From Kamptonema formosum PCC 10802 (GTDB taxonomy: Bacteria; Cyanobacteriota; Cyanobacteriia; Cyanobacteriales; Oscillatoriaceae): DNA of 64,000 bases. Shown in pieces: positions 9,119 through 18,538 of this stretch; within the stretch, counting starts at the first letter, position 1; each line of letters starts with the position of its first letter. The position numbers and the translations under genes are program-made. A model generated the notes under the pieces. It saw nothing but the letters and a program-made list of their open reading frames with translations. It did no database searches and had not been told where the DNA came from. Where the stretch lies: NCBI RefSeq assembly GCF_000332335.1, contig NZ_KB235948.1, positions 6,505,439 through 6,569,438 on the forward strand, read 5' to 3'.

Positions 9119-10859
9119 TGTTGGTGTTTCCAGTAGCGGAATAGCGCTTGTAGAGCTTGAGGGTAAATTCGTCAAGATCCATAGTTCCCGACAGGGACTG
9201 CTGCTGGCTCAGTTGAAATTGATTCTTTAACACCTCTTCAATTTTCTGCCTTTCAGTGTCAGTTGCCGGTGGCGACCACACCGGCGCGGCGCTTTCCAGC
9301 CAGACAATCTGAGAATAGGCGGGCTTGCCAGTCTTGAGGGCTTTTTCTAGGGCAGGAGCCAGCTGGGCGGACGGCTGAGCCAGCAGGCTGACCGGCACAT
9401 CAGGAGGGATGTAATAAGCCAAACGCATAACGTGACCCCACGCTTGGGAGTTCATGGCGATTAAGGTTGGCGCTGCCGGTTCTCTGGCGACGACATCTGC
9501 AATTTTGTGAAACATCCAGCGGGATCTGGCACTGAAGTCTGCAATGCTGGCGGACAGATATAGCAGCAGCAACGCCACAGCAGCCGTTGAGCGCCATCGC
9601 TGCGGTGTTTGTTCCAGCCAGACAGCCAGCAGCAGCAAGCAGCCCGGTAGAATTACAATCATGCTCCGCCCCCAGCCAAACCCGAGGGTGAACTTGCCGG
9701 TGGCGATGTCTGCGCCGAGGGCTAGCAACAGGGGAAAAATTCCCAGGAGCAAAGCTAAGCCTAAACTCTGGCGCTCTCCGTTACGCCAGAGGCTGGCAGA
9801 ACCTGTGGCGAGCAGCACTATTATGGCGCACCCAGCGATCGCCGCGCTCGTCTGGGGCAAACTGGTTATCCAGTCGCCGAAGAGCAAGTGAATTCCCAAG
9901 GTTTGGGCGAGATCTTGCAAGTGCTGCAGTGTGGCGGCGAAAAATCCTGCCGGTGGGGCAAATCGCTGCAAGTCAGCATTGCGCAGCTGCTGGGGGATGC
10001 CCCACAGCCCCCAGGGAAGGCACAGCGCCACGCCTGCGCCCAAGCGCAACCCGTGCTGCCACCAGCGCTGCCGGTCGAGGTAGATGGCCACACCGGCCAG
10101 AGCGACTGCCCAGTAGGCAAATAGATAAAATGTCAGGCATCCAGCTGCTACTGAGCCAATCAGGAGGATGTCCCAGAGAAATGGGGGAAAGTGAGTGCCG
10201 GAGCCGGGATTTGGGGATTTGGGGATGGGTGTTGGGATTTTTGGCTCTTCTGTAGAGATGTTGGGCTTGTTGTTTTGAATTAGCTGCAGCAGCGCCCAAG
10301 CGCTGAGGGTTGCCCACAGCACCACTGGGCCATACATGCGCAGGTTCAGGGAGTGAAAGAAATAGAAGGGATTGGTGGCTAAAAGGGCTGCCAGGAGAAG
10401 ACCGCCGCGATGGCCCAGGACATAGCGACCTAAGCCGTAAGCGCTGCTAATCGCCCCAATGCTGAGCAGAGTGCCAAGGGAGCGCGTGGCGGTTTCGCTG
10501 TTGCCGAACAGGCGCAGCCAAAGGTGCTGGCTGAGGAAAAATAGGGGGGGGTGGGGTTCGCCGCCGGCTAAACCCCGCAGGAGGTTTGTTAGGGTTTTTA
10601 GGAGGTTGGGAATCCCTGACTCAGGGGGCAAGTTTAATAGAATGGTGTAGTCAGCTAGGGCGACGGGTGTGTCTTTTGGGGTTTGGTAAGCGATTTTTTG
10701 TCCGGTGGAGAGCAGCAATGATAGAACTTCGTCGTACCAAAATTCTCGGGAACCCAGATTGAGAATGCGCAGGGCAACGGCGATGGCGATGGCGGCGATG
10801 GCTAGCTGTTTTATGGTTAGGGAAGCCGGCGGTTTTTTGCTGGGTGAGTCTTTGTTCAT
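9099..10859 (-). CDS. GT39-type membrane glycosyltransferase
   Basis: 586-residue polytopic protein related in layout to the one at 5606-7540. The first periplasmic loop has REFWYDEVLSL (D43, E44), followed by the GGEPHPPLFFLSQHLWLRLF segment typical of GT39 and RSLGTLLSIGAISS. About ten membrane segments follow, then a C-terminal periplasmic part with no recognisable domain. It probably transfers a polyprenyl-phosphate-linked sugar to an envelope acceptor. Its last codons overlap the start of the GT2-GtrA gene, the strongest sign that the two work together. A short insert (about 200-225) is rich in Pro and Asn. Confidence 0.82.
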   Translation of the reverse strand: MNKDSPSKKPPASLTIKQLAIAAIAIAVALRILNLGSREFWYDEVLSLLLSTGQKIAYQTPKDTPVALADYTILLNLPPESGIPNLLKTLTNLLRGLAGGEPHPPLFFLSQHLWLRLFGNSETATRSLGTLLSIGAISSAYGLGRYVLGHRGGLLLAALLATNPFYFFHSLNLRMYGPVVLWATLSAWALLQLIQNNKPNISTEEPKIPTPIPKSPNPGSGTHFPPFLWDILLIGSVAAGCLTFYLFAYWAVALAGVAIYLDRQRWWQHGLRLGAGVALCLPWGLWGIPQQLRNADLQRFAPPAGFFAATLQHLQDLAQTLGIHLLFGDWITSLPQTSAAIAGCAIIVLLATGSASLWRNGERQSLGLALLLGIFPLLLALGADIATGKFTLGFGWGRSMIVILPGCLLLLAVWLEQTPQRWRSTAAVALLLLYLSASIADFSARSRWMFHKIADVVAREPAAPTLIAMNSQAWGHVMRLAYYIPPDVPVSLLAQPSAQLAPALEKALKTGKPAYSQIVWLESAAPVWSPPATDTERQKIEEVLKNQFQLSQQQSLSGTMDLDEFTLKLYKRYSATGNTNNEYEPA

Positions 10860-10900
10860 GGGCAGTTTTTAAGTGGAATTATGGTTGGCACAGGTGAGGG

Positions 10901-10969
10901 CACAGGCGAGACGCCTGTGCTACGGGGGAGCAGAGTTTACCTTCTGTAGGACAGGCATCTTGCCTGTCC
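10901..10969. repeat. Two dispersed GGCG/CGCC hairpins
   Basis: CACAGGCG-AGA-CGCCTGTG (10901-10919) and GGACAGGCA-TCT-TGCCTGTCC (10949-10969) are perfect hairpins of a family also seen at 20729-20751, 23050-23071 and 52711-52732. The second lies inside the last codons of the acyltransferase gene, so that protein's end (ARCLSYRR) is repeat-encoded. It may also help end transcription. Confidence 0.6.
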
Positions 10970-12157
10970 CCACTGGTAAGCGAGTTCAAACACCCCTCCC
11001 AAGGCGCAGGCAATTGCTGCCACTAAACTCAATCGCAGCCAGTAATTGGAAAGGATTGGGGTCAAGACTGCCCAAAGACCGGCCATGAAATTCATGTGTG
11101 TGAGATAGATGCCGTAGGAATAGTCGCCTAAGAGCTTTAAGCTTGGTTTTGCCGGCTCGATGAGATTGAGCAGCTGAAACAACAGGCAAAATTCTCCGAC
11201 ACCTGCAAGGGCGTCGGATGGAACTCTGAAAGTATGCCAGCCGGCATCTGAAGCCCAGTCGAATACTAGACCGGCAGCATAGAGCAGCGCACTCAGCCAC
11301 AGCCACTGTTTTTCTAGCAATAAGTTTTTGCAAAAGCAGCTGACGCCACTGAAAGGATGCCCCGGCTTTTGGGGTGCCGGTTCAAGCATTGCAACCGCCA
11401 GGAAAATGCCGAAGACAAATTCAAATAACCGCGATGGAAACAGGGCACCTCGCAGCAATACATCTGTGGCCATTTCGTTGAGGGGGAGCGCCACAATTAT
11501 CTCCCGGTCAACTATCTCGATTAAAAGTGAGCTGAGGAGTAAAACCGTCCATCCCCAACGTTTCCCCACTGTCACCAGCAGCGGAAATATCAGGTACAGC
11601 TGGACTGCCAGACCAACATACCACCAAGCGGCGTTTAGAAAAAAGTAATAGTCTGGGATAAAATTGCGCAGGGTGGTGAGGCTGGCAACAGTGGCGGCGG
11701 TTGCGTCAGTGGCACCGCGATTGAGCACCTCTCGCCCAAACGGCACCCAAGCCGGCTGCACCACCGCCTGCAGCAAAGCTACCCCGTGCGCCAGCCAGTA
11801 CAGGGGCAACAGCCGCAACAGTCTGCGCCGCCAGAACCCTATGATTTCAAAGGGGCGAGAAACTTTGCCAGGACTTGAAGTTTTGCGCCACCAGGATGAC
11901 GCCAGCCCAAAACCGCTGGCAATTATGAAAATCGCAACCCCCTGCTCTCCCAGGAGGCAAAAAATATTCAGGATTCCTTCCAAAAATCCCTTGACACCTG
12001 AACGAAAAGATGATATAGCGATTTCAGAGGCTAGCTGGTAGCCTTTGGTATATCCCCACAGATGGTAAACAACCACGAGGAAGATAGCCAACCCTTTGAG
12101 AGCCGGTAGGCTTTGGCTGAGACGTTTGCAGTCTTGCGGGACAGGTTGAGCCGTCAT
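10937..12157 (-). CDS. Acyltransferase family 3 membrane protein
   Basis: 406 residues, polytopic. The N-terminus SLPALKGLAIFLVVVYHLW is the Acyltransferase_3 (OafA/YrhL) signature with its key His. RRRLLRLLPLYWLAHG is the family's Arg-rich cytoplasmic loop before the next helix, and about ten membrane segments follow. Family members O-acylate surface or secreted glycans from acyl-CoA. As the first gene of the minus-strand block it probably decorates the glycan made by the GT39/GT2 enzymes. The last eight or so residues come from a dispersed hairpin repeat, so the natural C-terminus may have been replaced. The acyl group and acceptor cannot be read from sequence. Confidence 0.82.
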   Translation of the reverse strand: MTAQPVPQDCKRLSQSLPALKGLAIFLVVVYHLWGYTKGYQLASEIAISSFRSGVKGFLEGILNIFCLLGEQGVAIFIIASGFGLASSWWRKTSSPGKVSRPFEIIGFWRRRLLRLLPLYWLAHGVALLQAVVQPAWVPFGREVLNRGATDATAATVASLTTLRNFIPDYYFFLNAAWWYVGLAVQLYLIFPLLVTVGKRWGWTVLLLSSLLIEIVDREIIVALPLNEMATDVLLRGALFPSRLFEFVFGIFLAVAMLEPAPQKPGHPFSGVSCFCKNLLLEKQWLWLSALLYAAGLVFDWASDAGWHTFRVPSDALAGVGEFCLLFQLLNLIEPAKPSLKLLGDYSYGIYLTHMNFMAGLWAVLTPILSNYWLRLSLVAAIACALGGVFELAYQWGQARCLSYRR

Positions 12158-12288
12158 CTTACATCCGTTGGATTTATTTTGGTTGCAGCAGATATTTCTC
12201 CCCTCACACCCCCAGCTCCCCCACCCCCCTCTCTCCTCGCGGGAGAGGGGGAGAGTGAGAGTTTTCTGAAAAAATCTAGCACCCCGTA

Positions 12289-12450
12289 TATAGCAGTATG
12301 CACTTAGGTTAGAACATTAGACCTTCAGGGCAGCCAGACGCTGCCCTACGTCTACATAGCAGTAAGCATTTAGGAAACCTACATTCCGGCCTCCCTTGCT
12401 CCAGAGCTCCCGAAGCTTCTATTGTTCTAACCAATATGACTGCTGCTATA
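12289..12450. repeat. MITE-A, complete reference copy
   Basis: 162 bases. The left end is TATAGCAGTATGCACTTAGG then TTAGAACATTAG. The right end, read inverted, is TATAGCAGCAGTCATATTGG then TTAGAA, so the termini form inverted repeats of about 26 bases. The inside has a CTACGTCTACATAGCAGTA segment and GGCCTCCCTTGCTCC. There is no coding capacity, so mobility would need a transposase elsewhere. This is the best copy for defining the family. Confidence 0.75.
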
Positions 12451-12770
12451 ATTGTAGGAATGGCAAACTGCGAGATTTTGCTTGAGGATACAAAATCTTC
12501 TTACAATCTGCCGCGATCTTTAGCGAATCTTAATAATTGAGGCCAGGGGAGGGCAGGTCTTGTACCGTGCGTGCCGGTGGAAATGACGCCTGTCTCTCAG
12601 CAGTCATCCCGCTTGAGAGTGCGCTTGAGAAACCCGGTTTCTTAAAGAAACTTTTGCAGTTTAGCAAATTTCTGAATTCCTGACTGTAGGGGGGATTTTA
12701 TCCTAAAAAGAAGGCACAAGGCTTCTATTTTTTTAGCTCCGAAGTCATCGAGAAAGTCCTCAATGCTGTT

Positions 12771-12866
12771 TATAGCGTTTCTCATATTAGTGAGACATTG
12801 AGAAAGCCGGTTTCTTAAAGAAACCCGGTTTCTGGCCCATAGTTCATCCAACTGAGAACCGCTATA
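12771..12866. repeat. MITE-B, second copy
   Basis: 96 bases, from TATAGCGTTTCTCATATTAG to CCAACTGAGAACCGCTATA, with the AGAAACC/GGTTTCT palindrome inside. Nearly identical to 5431-5527. A stray half palindrome lies at 12622-12650. Between the acyltransferase start and cofH (12158-12966) I see only these repeats and a C-rich stretch near 12200-12250. Confidence 0.7.
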
Positions 12867-12966
12867 TTGAGATGTGTTCCTGTGGGGAGCGCACCATACT
12901 TCTTTACAGTTGTTTATAATAACTGCAGATTCCTTCTGTCGTGTAGCTCGCCTTCACTCATGCCCT

Positions 12967-14175
12967 GTGACTGCCAAAACTGTTGACGCCATTCTCAACC
13001 GCGCCAATGCCGGCGCGGATATCTCTCCTGAAGAAGCAGCCGTGTTGCTGCAGCAGACTGAACCATCCGCCATAGAAGCCATTCGCTGTGCAGCTGACGC
13101 TCTGCGCCACCGGCAAGCCGGCGATCCCGTCACCTACGTCATCAACCGCAATATCAACTTTACCAATATCTGCGAGCAGCACTGCAGTTTCTGCGCGTTT
13201 CGCCGCGATGCCGGTGAGGAGGGCGCATTTTGGCTAGATACCGCCAAAATCCTGGAAAAAGCAGGGGATGCGGTGCGCCGTGGGGCTACGGAAATCTGCA
13301 TGCAGGGGGGGCTGAACCCCAGCGCGAAGCTTGCCGGCGCTTCATTGCCCTTTTACCTGCAATTGGTGCGAACTATCGCAGATGAATTTCCCCAGCTGCA
13401 CCTGCACGCCTTCTCCCCCCAGGAGGTGCAATTCATCGCCAGGGAAGACGGGCTCAGCTACGCACAGGTGATAGAAGCGCTGCGGGATGCCGGTGTTGGC
13501 TCTATGCCGGGAACGGCAGCAGAGGTATTAGATGATAGCATAAGACGGATTATTTGTCCAGAAAAAATTGACACCGGCACTTGGCTGGAAATTGTGGGAA
13601 CGGCGCACCGGCTAGGGCTGCACACAACCAGCACCATGATGTGCGGGCACATTGAAAGCCCAGAACAGCAGGTGCGCCACCTGAACCACTTGCGCCAGCT
13701 GCAGCAAACCGCCACAGAGCGGGACTATCCGGCGCGGATTACAGAATTTATCCTTTTGCCCTTTGTGGGCGAGCTAGCACCGGCAGCCTTGCGGCGGCGG
13801 GTGGGGCGGGATCAGCCGGTGCTGGCTCCCACCCTGCTGCTGACGGCAGTATCGAGAATATTTCTGGGAAATTCCATCCCCAACCACCAGCCGAGCTGGG
13901 TGAAACTGGGGCTAGCCGGCGCTACAGTTGCCCTCACCTGGGGCTGCAACGATATCGGCGGCACCTTAATGGAAGAGCACATTACGGCAATGGCCGGTGC
14001 TATTGGCGGCAGCTGCATGGAAGTGGAGCAGTTGCAGGCGGCGATCCGTTCCCTGGGGCGTCCCTACCGGCAGCGGGACACGCTGTATGGGGGCGCAGGG
14101 CATCGGGCGCAGGGCATTGGGCGCAGGGCATCGGGCAGCGGAAATGCGTTATGGAGCCAGTCGGGGAAAAAATAA
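12967..14175 (+). CDS. cofH: FO synthase subunit 2 (radical SAM, CofH)
   Basis: CofH works with CofG to join 4-hydroxybenzyl from tyrosine to a ribityl-aminouracil, giving 7,8-didemethyl-8-hydroxy-5-deazariboflavin (FO). In cyanobacteria FO is known as a photolyase antenna. The radical SAM cluster motif CEQHCSFC (C69, C73, C76) follows NINFTNI, then [37 protein letters not shown] and the C-terminal [13 protein letters not shown], all typical of CofH. I place the start at GTG 12967 because family homology begins there; an ATG at 12874 would add 31 unlikely residues. The last 28 residues are encoded by a tandem GGGCGCAGGGCAT-type repeat and are not family sequence. cofG is not in this window. 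Confidence 0.92.
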   Translation: MTAKTVDAILNRANAGADISPEEAAVLLQQTEPSAIEAIRCAADALRHRQAGDPVTYVINRNINFTNICEQHCSFCAFRRDAGEEGAFWLDTAKILEKAGDAVRRGATEICMQGGLNPSAKLAGASLPFYLQLVRTIADEFPQLHLHAFSPQEVQFIAREDGLSYAQVIEALRDAGVGSMPGTAAEVLDDSIRRIICPEKIDTGTWLEIVGTAHRLGLHTTSTMMCGHIESPEQQVRHLNHLRQLQQTATERDYPARITEFILLPFVGELAPAALRRRVGRDQPVLAPTLLLTAVSRIFLGNSIPNHQPSWVKLGLAGATVALTWGCNDIGGTLMEEHITAMAGAIGGSCMEVEQLQAAIRSLGRPYRQRDTLYGGAGHRAQGIGRRASGSGNALWSQSGKK

Positions 14176-14719
14176 TAAGTTTTGCTTATAGCCAGAAGTC
14201 CGGGAGAGCTGTAGGGTTGACTGAGTGCTGAGGATCGGGGGATGGGACAAGATAGCCGGGCTCCCGGCATTCTTGATTGGCTATGATGCAGGGGTGTCCT
14301 GAAGACAGCCGGCAATCGGTTTCAATCCCGTTTCCTTTGATTCGCTGGCCAAAAATCTTCTCCTCCTACCCCCTGCTGAAATCATTATCGCATTGATATG
14401 GGCTTGTTTGCACAACCGGGATGCTCCCGGCAATCGCACCCAGCACCCGAGACGGCTGTCAGTCAAATTAAGGGTGCAGGTCGCGATTTGGGCTCAAAAC
14501 CCGGTTTTTTAAAGAAATCGGCGGTCTGGAGCCAGTTTTTTGTGCCTCCCTTGCCTGTCAGCCTTCAGGGATTGCGGAAAAGCAGATTTGGGATTTCCAG
14601 AAAAAAATTGAATCTAAAAGATAAAATCTGCTTGTCTAAAATCCCGCGAGCCATCCCCTGGTAAATTGACCCTTTGGTAAATTGGCTTTCCTCACCGGCT
14701 ACCCTGTTCCCTTGCAACC
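14176..14719. other. Intergenic region, no gene seen
   Basis: Open frames here are short and lack family features. A degenerate AAACCCGGTTTTTT repeat lies near 14499 and the cofH-tail repeat unit extends to about 14140. The promoter of the DUF3352 gene presumably lies here, but no clear -35/-10 pair stands out. Confidence 0.5.
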
Positions 14720-16522
14720 ATGTTTGACACCATACTTGATAAAACTAAATCCGCACTAGAGAAAACGAAATCGGCGGTAGAGAAAATTGAACCGCAAAAG
14801 CGGCGAACCGCAGGAGCTGCCGCCCTGGTGATTGTTGGCGGCGTCGCGATTGTGTGGGCCCTGATTCCCAAAAACCCTGCAGAGAATTACCCCGTCGGTG
14901 CCAGCGCTGTCCCCCAAGATGCCTGGATAGCCGTCTCGCTGTCCACCAACTCCGGACAGTGGGAAAAACTGCAAAAGCAAGGCACCGCAGAAAGCCAAAA
15001 GCTTCTCAAACAGCAGCTGTTGGAGTTGAGCGAGCGCTTCCTCACCCCTTATGGCCTCGACTACCAGAAAGACATCCAGCCTTGGGTGGGCCGGGAAGTG
15101 ATGGTGGCCTGGCTGCCGCCGCAGGTGGGTGTGGGGGCGGGGGGCACCAGTCCCTCATCGGGCCAGACAACTGTCCCGAAAGCCAAAGAGCCGGTGGTGG
15201 TGCTGCTGCCGGTAGACAATCAAGGAAAGGCCAAGGAGCTGCTGGAGAAGCCCAAGCCGCTGCAGCAGGGCCAGTGGGTGAGCCGGACTTACAAAGATGT
15301 CCCGATTAGAGAAATCCAGGGCGCACCCGGAGAGAATTACTCAGCCGCACTGCTCGACAACCGGTTCTTGGCAGTCACCACAGATGCAAAAGCAACGGAG
15401 CGCGTCATTGACACCTATAAAGGTGGCCAGTCCATAGCCAAAACTCCGGGATACAAGGAAGCCGTCGCTAAAATTGAGGCTCCCGATCCTTTGGCCCGGG
15501 TGTACGTCAACTGGCCCAGTGCTACCAATATGGCCGCGATGAATGCGGTGCGACTGCTTCCCCCCCAAGGGAAAAATCAGCTGCAGAAGTTTCAGGGCTT
15601 TGCCGCAACCGTCACCGAAGAGCCAGAAGGCATCCGGTTGCAGGGAATTTCTTGGCTGAAGGCGGATAGCGAGAAAAAGCAGGTGGTGGAAAACAGGGCC
15701 AAAAGTGCGCTCAGCCGGCTGCCGGCGGACACTCTGATGATGTGGTCCGGCAGCAACCTGCAGCGGTTGTGGCAGGACTACGCTCTGGGTGCCCAGGGGA
15801 ATCCCTTCGCGCCCATGAGTCCGGAGTGGCTGCAGCAGGGCGTGGCGTCCAACACGGGGCTGAACTGGGAGAAGGATTTGCTGGCGTGGATGGCGGGGGA
15901 TTTCTCCGTGTCCCTGATTCCCGCTACTCCCGGATCTTCGACGCAGTTTCCAGCAGCGCTGGTGCTGATGGTGCAGTCCAACGATCGCCGCAGTGCCGAG
16001 AACTCTCTCGTGCAGCTGGATAAGGTGATGAGCCAGCGATATAAGTTTAAGGTCGAACCGGTGAAAGTTGCCGGTCAGCCGGTGGTTAACTGGACTTCGC
16101 AGTACGGTGGGGTGACGCTCAGTCGCGGCTGGCTGAATGGGAATGTGGCCTTTTTGACCCTGGGAGCGCCGGTTGCCGGTGCCATCAGCCCCAGGCCCAA
16201 AGCCCCACTGGTGCTCAGCGAGTCATTCAAAAAGGCTGTCCCTTTAGAATTCGATGCCAGCAACAGCATCTTTTTTATAGATGTGGAGCTTCTGCTCAAC
16301 TCCAAGCAATTTACTTTGCCTCAACTGCCGCCGGTGCCCCAAACCCTGATCGGTGCCATTCGCACCATTGGCCTCACCTCATCGATCGTCAGTGAGCGCA
16401 GCACCCGCTACGAGGTGTTTATCCACCCCAAACAGGAAGGGACACCAGGGGCGTCGCCCAGTCCAAGCCCCCAACCGCAGGCCAAACCCCCTGCCACCCG
16501 CAGCCCTGCCCCCTCCCGGTAG
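14720..16522 (+). CDS. DUF3352 family membrane-anchored protein
   Basis: 600 residues. The amphipathic Lys-rich N-terminus (KTKSALEKTKSAVEKIEPQ) precedes one membrane segment (about 31-48, GAAALVIVGGVAIVWAL). A large extracytoplasmic domain follows, with the DUF3352 pattern: PQDAWIAVSLST, DIQPWVGREVMVAWLPP, VVVLLPVDNQGKAKELLE, LPADTLMMWSGSNL and WEKDLLAWMAGDFSVSL. The C-terminus is a Pro/Ser-rich tail. DUF3352 is conserved in cyanobacteria and has no established function; an exported structural or binding role is only a guess. The neighbours on either side (cofH, psbO) are not obviously related. A hairpin terminator lies just past the stop. Confidence 0.8.
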   Translation: MFDTILDKTKSALEKTKSAVEKIEPQKRRTAGAAALVIVGGVAIVWALIPKNPAENYPVGASAVPQDAWIAVSLSTNSGQWEKLQKQGTAESQKLLKQQLLELSERFLTPYGLDYQKDIQPWVGREVMVAWLPPQVGVGAGGTSPSSGQTTVPKAKEPVVVLLPVDNQGKAKELLEKPKPLQQGQWVSRTYKDVPIREIQGAPGENYSAALLDNRFLAVTTDAKATERVIDTYKGGQSIAKTPGYKEAVAKIEAPDPLARVYVNWPSATNMAAMNAVRLLPPQGKNQLQKFQGFAATVTEEPEGIRLQGISWLKADSEKKQVVENRAKSALSRLPADTLMMWSGSNLQRLWQDYALGAQGNPFAPMSPEWLQQGVASNTGLNWEKDLLAWMAGDFSVSLIPATPGSSTQFPAALVLMVQSNDRRSAENSLVQLDKVMSQRYKFKVEPVKVAGQPVVNWTSQYGGVTLSRGWLNGNVAFLTLGAPVAGAISPRPKAPLVLSESFKKAVPLEFDASNSIFFIDVELLLNSKQFTLPQLPPVPQTLIGAIRTIGLTSSIVSERSTRYEVFIHPKQEGTPGASPSPSPQPQAKPPATRSPAPSR

Positions 16523-16528
16523 GTTCAT

Positions 16529-16558
16529 AAACCCGGTTTCTCCAAGAAACCGGGTTTC
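16529..16558 (+). terminator. Palindrome acting as probable terminator of the DUF3352 gene
   Basis: AAACCCGGTTTCT and its inverse AGAAACCGGGTTT flank a short loop seven bases past the stop codon. There is no long T tract, so termination is only probable. The palindrome is one of the dispersed AGAAACC/GGTTTCT family; another half copy is at 16705-16723. Confidence 0.5.
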
Positions 16559-17231
16559 TGGCATGGCGGGAAAAGCTGTTACGCATTTAATTTGCGCTAA
16601 TTCATATATTTTATATATTTTTAATTGCTTAAATAAAGCCTCATTATAAGATATCGCTGAATTCTGAAAACAGCAGATTAAAAGAAAGACATGGCTTCGG
16701 GTTCTCAAAGAAACCGGGTTTCTGGTATGGGCTGCGCTGTGGGGTGGATTTTCACCGGCCCCTATCTGGTGGGGGGCTCTGTATCCCTGCAGTCTGGCGG
16801 CTGGTGGGGCTGAGGGCTGTCACGCCCCACACCTAACACCTAACAGCTGAAAAAGTTTGCAAAAGAGCTGCGGCTGACTCAGAGGACAAGGTAACAAGGG
16901 CATGTACAATTCTGTAATGACCTAGCACAGCATTCCAGGGACCGGCGGCATTGCACCGCTGCGGGCAGCGGTTGACACTCAGGCTCGCAAGCGGCAGCTT
17001 TTGGCGTCGGCAGAAAAGTAATCCCGAGCGCAGTTGACGCTCTCCAGTCAATCGTGCCTAGGGATAAGGGATGTCTGGCAGTACATCCAAGGCGTCACAC
17101 TCCAGCTGAAGGGCGTCAGCCCAACAGCAGAGTTGCTTAAACCCGGATTGAGTAGCCTGTCTATATTTGGCTATGAGAAAGGGAACTGTTTTCAGATTGG
17201 AGAATTTCGCGTTCCGAGATTGAGATTGACC
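16559..17231. other. Spacer and psbO upstream region
   Basis: No convincing gene. 16590-16640 is AT-rich. The frame open from 17034 continues into psbO but its first 66 codons resemble nothing, and PsbO family sequence starts at 17232. The psbO promoter must lie here but I could not place it with confidence. Confidence 0.5.
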
Positions 17232-18056
17232 ATGAGATATCGCGCTATTATCGTTGCTTTCCTAGCCCTGTGCTTGGGTGTGCTCACAGCTTGCAGTCAA
17301 GGGCCTGAGACTAATGGCCCCCTGACCTACGATCAGATCAAAGGCACCGGGCTCGCCAATAACTGTCCCACACTGCAAGAAACTTCTCGCGGTGCTATTG
17401 CCCTCGAATCGGGCAAGTCCTACGTCTTGTCCGATCTGTGCCTGCAGCCCACTAGCTTTTTTGTTAAGGAAGAACCGGCCAACAAGCGGCAAGAGGCAGA
17501 ATTTGTTCCGGGCAAGCTGCTGACTCGGTACACCTCCACCCTGACCCAAATCCAAGGGGCACTGAAATTTGGCTCCGATGGGACTCTCACCTTTGAGGAA
17601 AAGGATGGGATAGACTTTCAAGCGATTACGGTGCAGCTGCCAGGGGGCGAGGGAGTGCCTTTCCTGTTCACCATCAAAAATTTAGTGGCCACAAGCCAGC
17701 CCGGGCTGACCGAGATTAACACTTCCACTGACTTTGAAGGGCAGTTCAAAGTCCCCTCCTATCGGGGCTCTTCTTTCCTCGATCCCAAAGGTCGCGGGGA
17801 AGCCACCGGCTATGATAACGCCGTGGCCACCCCAGCCGGTGCGGACCGTGAGGAGCTCATTCGCGCTAACGTCAAGCGTGCTGAGGTCAGCAAGGGCAAA
17901 ATTTCCCTGCAAATCTCCAAGGTGGACAGCTCCACGGGTGAGATTGCCGGCATCTTTGAAAGCGAACAGCCCTCCGATACGGACCTGGGAGCCCAAGAAC
18001 CTCTAGAAGTCAAGATTCGTGGCGTGTTTTACGGTCGGGTCCAATCCCCGTCGTAA
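17232..18056 (+). CDS. psbO: Photosystem II manganese-stabilising protein PsbO
   Basis: 274 residues. PsbO is the 33-kDa lumenal subunit that stabilises the Mn4CaO5 cluster of the oxygen-evolving complex. The start is set at ATG 17232, which gives the usual short signal peptide MRYRAIIVAFLALCLGVLTA with a lipobox-like LTAC. The mature part has LTYDQIKGTGLANNCPTLQE and YVLSDLCLQPTSFFVKEEP, holding the two Cys that form the conserved disulfide, then DGIDFQAITVQLPGGEGVPF and the C-terminal VRGVFYG-like IRGVFYGRV. Full length. It is monocistronic as far as the flanks show. It is one of the clearest markers that the source is cyanobacterial. Confidence 0.97.
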   Translation: MRYRAIIVAFLALCLGVLTACSQGPETNGPLTYDQIKGTGLANNCPTLQETSRGAIALESGKSYVLSDLCLQPTSFFVKEEPANKRQEAEFVPGKLLTRYTSTLTQIQGALKFGSDGTLTFEEKDGIDFQAITVQLPGGEGVPFLFTIKNLVATSQPGLTEINTSTDFEGQFKVPSYRGSSFLDPKGRGEATGYDNAVATPAGADREELIRANVKRAEVSKGKISLQISKVDSSTGEIAGIFESEQPSDTDLGAQEPLEVKIRGVFYGRVQSPS

Positions 18057-18538
18057 CCGCTGCTCTCTCAATGCTGAGGGTGCTTGCGCGCCCCCAGCAG
18101 CCTCTGAGCGCCGGTGAAATGACTGGGAAGGGCGGCAGCCGCTTTCAGCCGGCTCGCCCTCCGCAGGCCAAGCTAGCTCCCAGGCCGATTTCCGTCTGGC
18201 AGCCCTGGTGACAGACCCCACAAGGCAGCAGCGAGATCCTAAAAAAATTCAGTACAAATACGGTTGTGGCGGGTTTACGAGATTTAATCTAATAAAGGAT
18301 GGGCCACTCTGATTGCAGTCTCAAAAAGGCTGGATTGCAGATAGAATATCCCATAGAGAACCGGCCACAGCAGCCAGATTGATTCGTTCCTCGCCTAGCT
18401 ACAGAATCGGGGTGCTGCTGGGAATGTGCTGCGTATCAGCATCATAACGTGCTTCCGGTCACAGCGGTTCCATCAGCACTCAGTCAGACTGAGTTAGGTG
18501 CATCCTTTTTGAAGTGCTCTACCCACAAGAATCTCATC
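18057..18538. other. Spacer between psbO and sigF
   Basis: No gene seen. GCTGCT and AGCAGC words around 18059-18103 could pair as a weak terminator for psbO. The frame open from 18449 is extra sequence ahead of the sigF ATG and lacks family similarity. Confidence 0.5.

Noticed and set aside
17034-17231. Extra 66 codons before psbO
   Set aside because: They do not resemble PsbO, while the ATG at 17232 gives the usual signal peptide.
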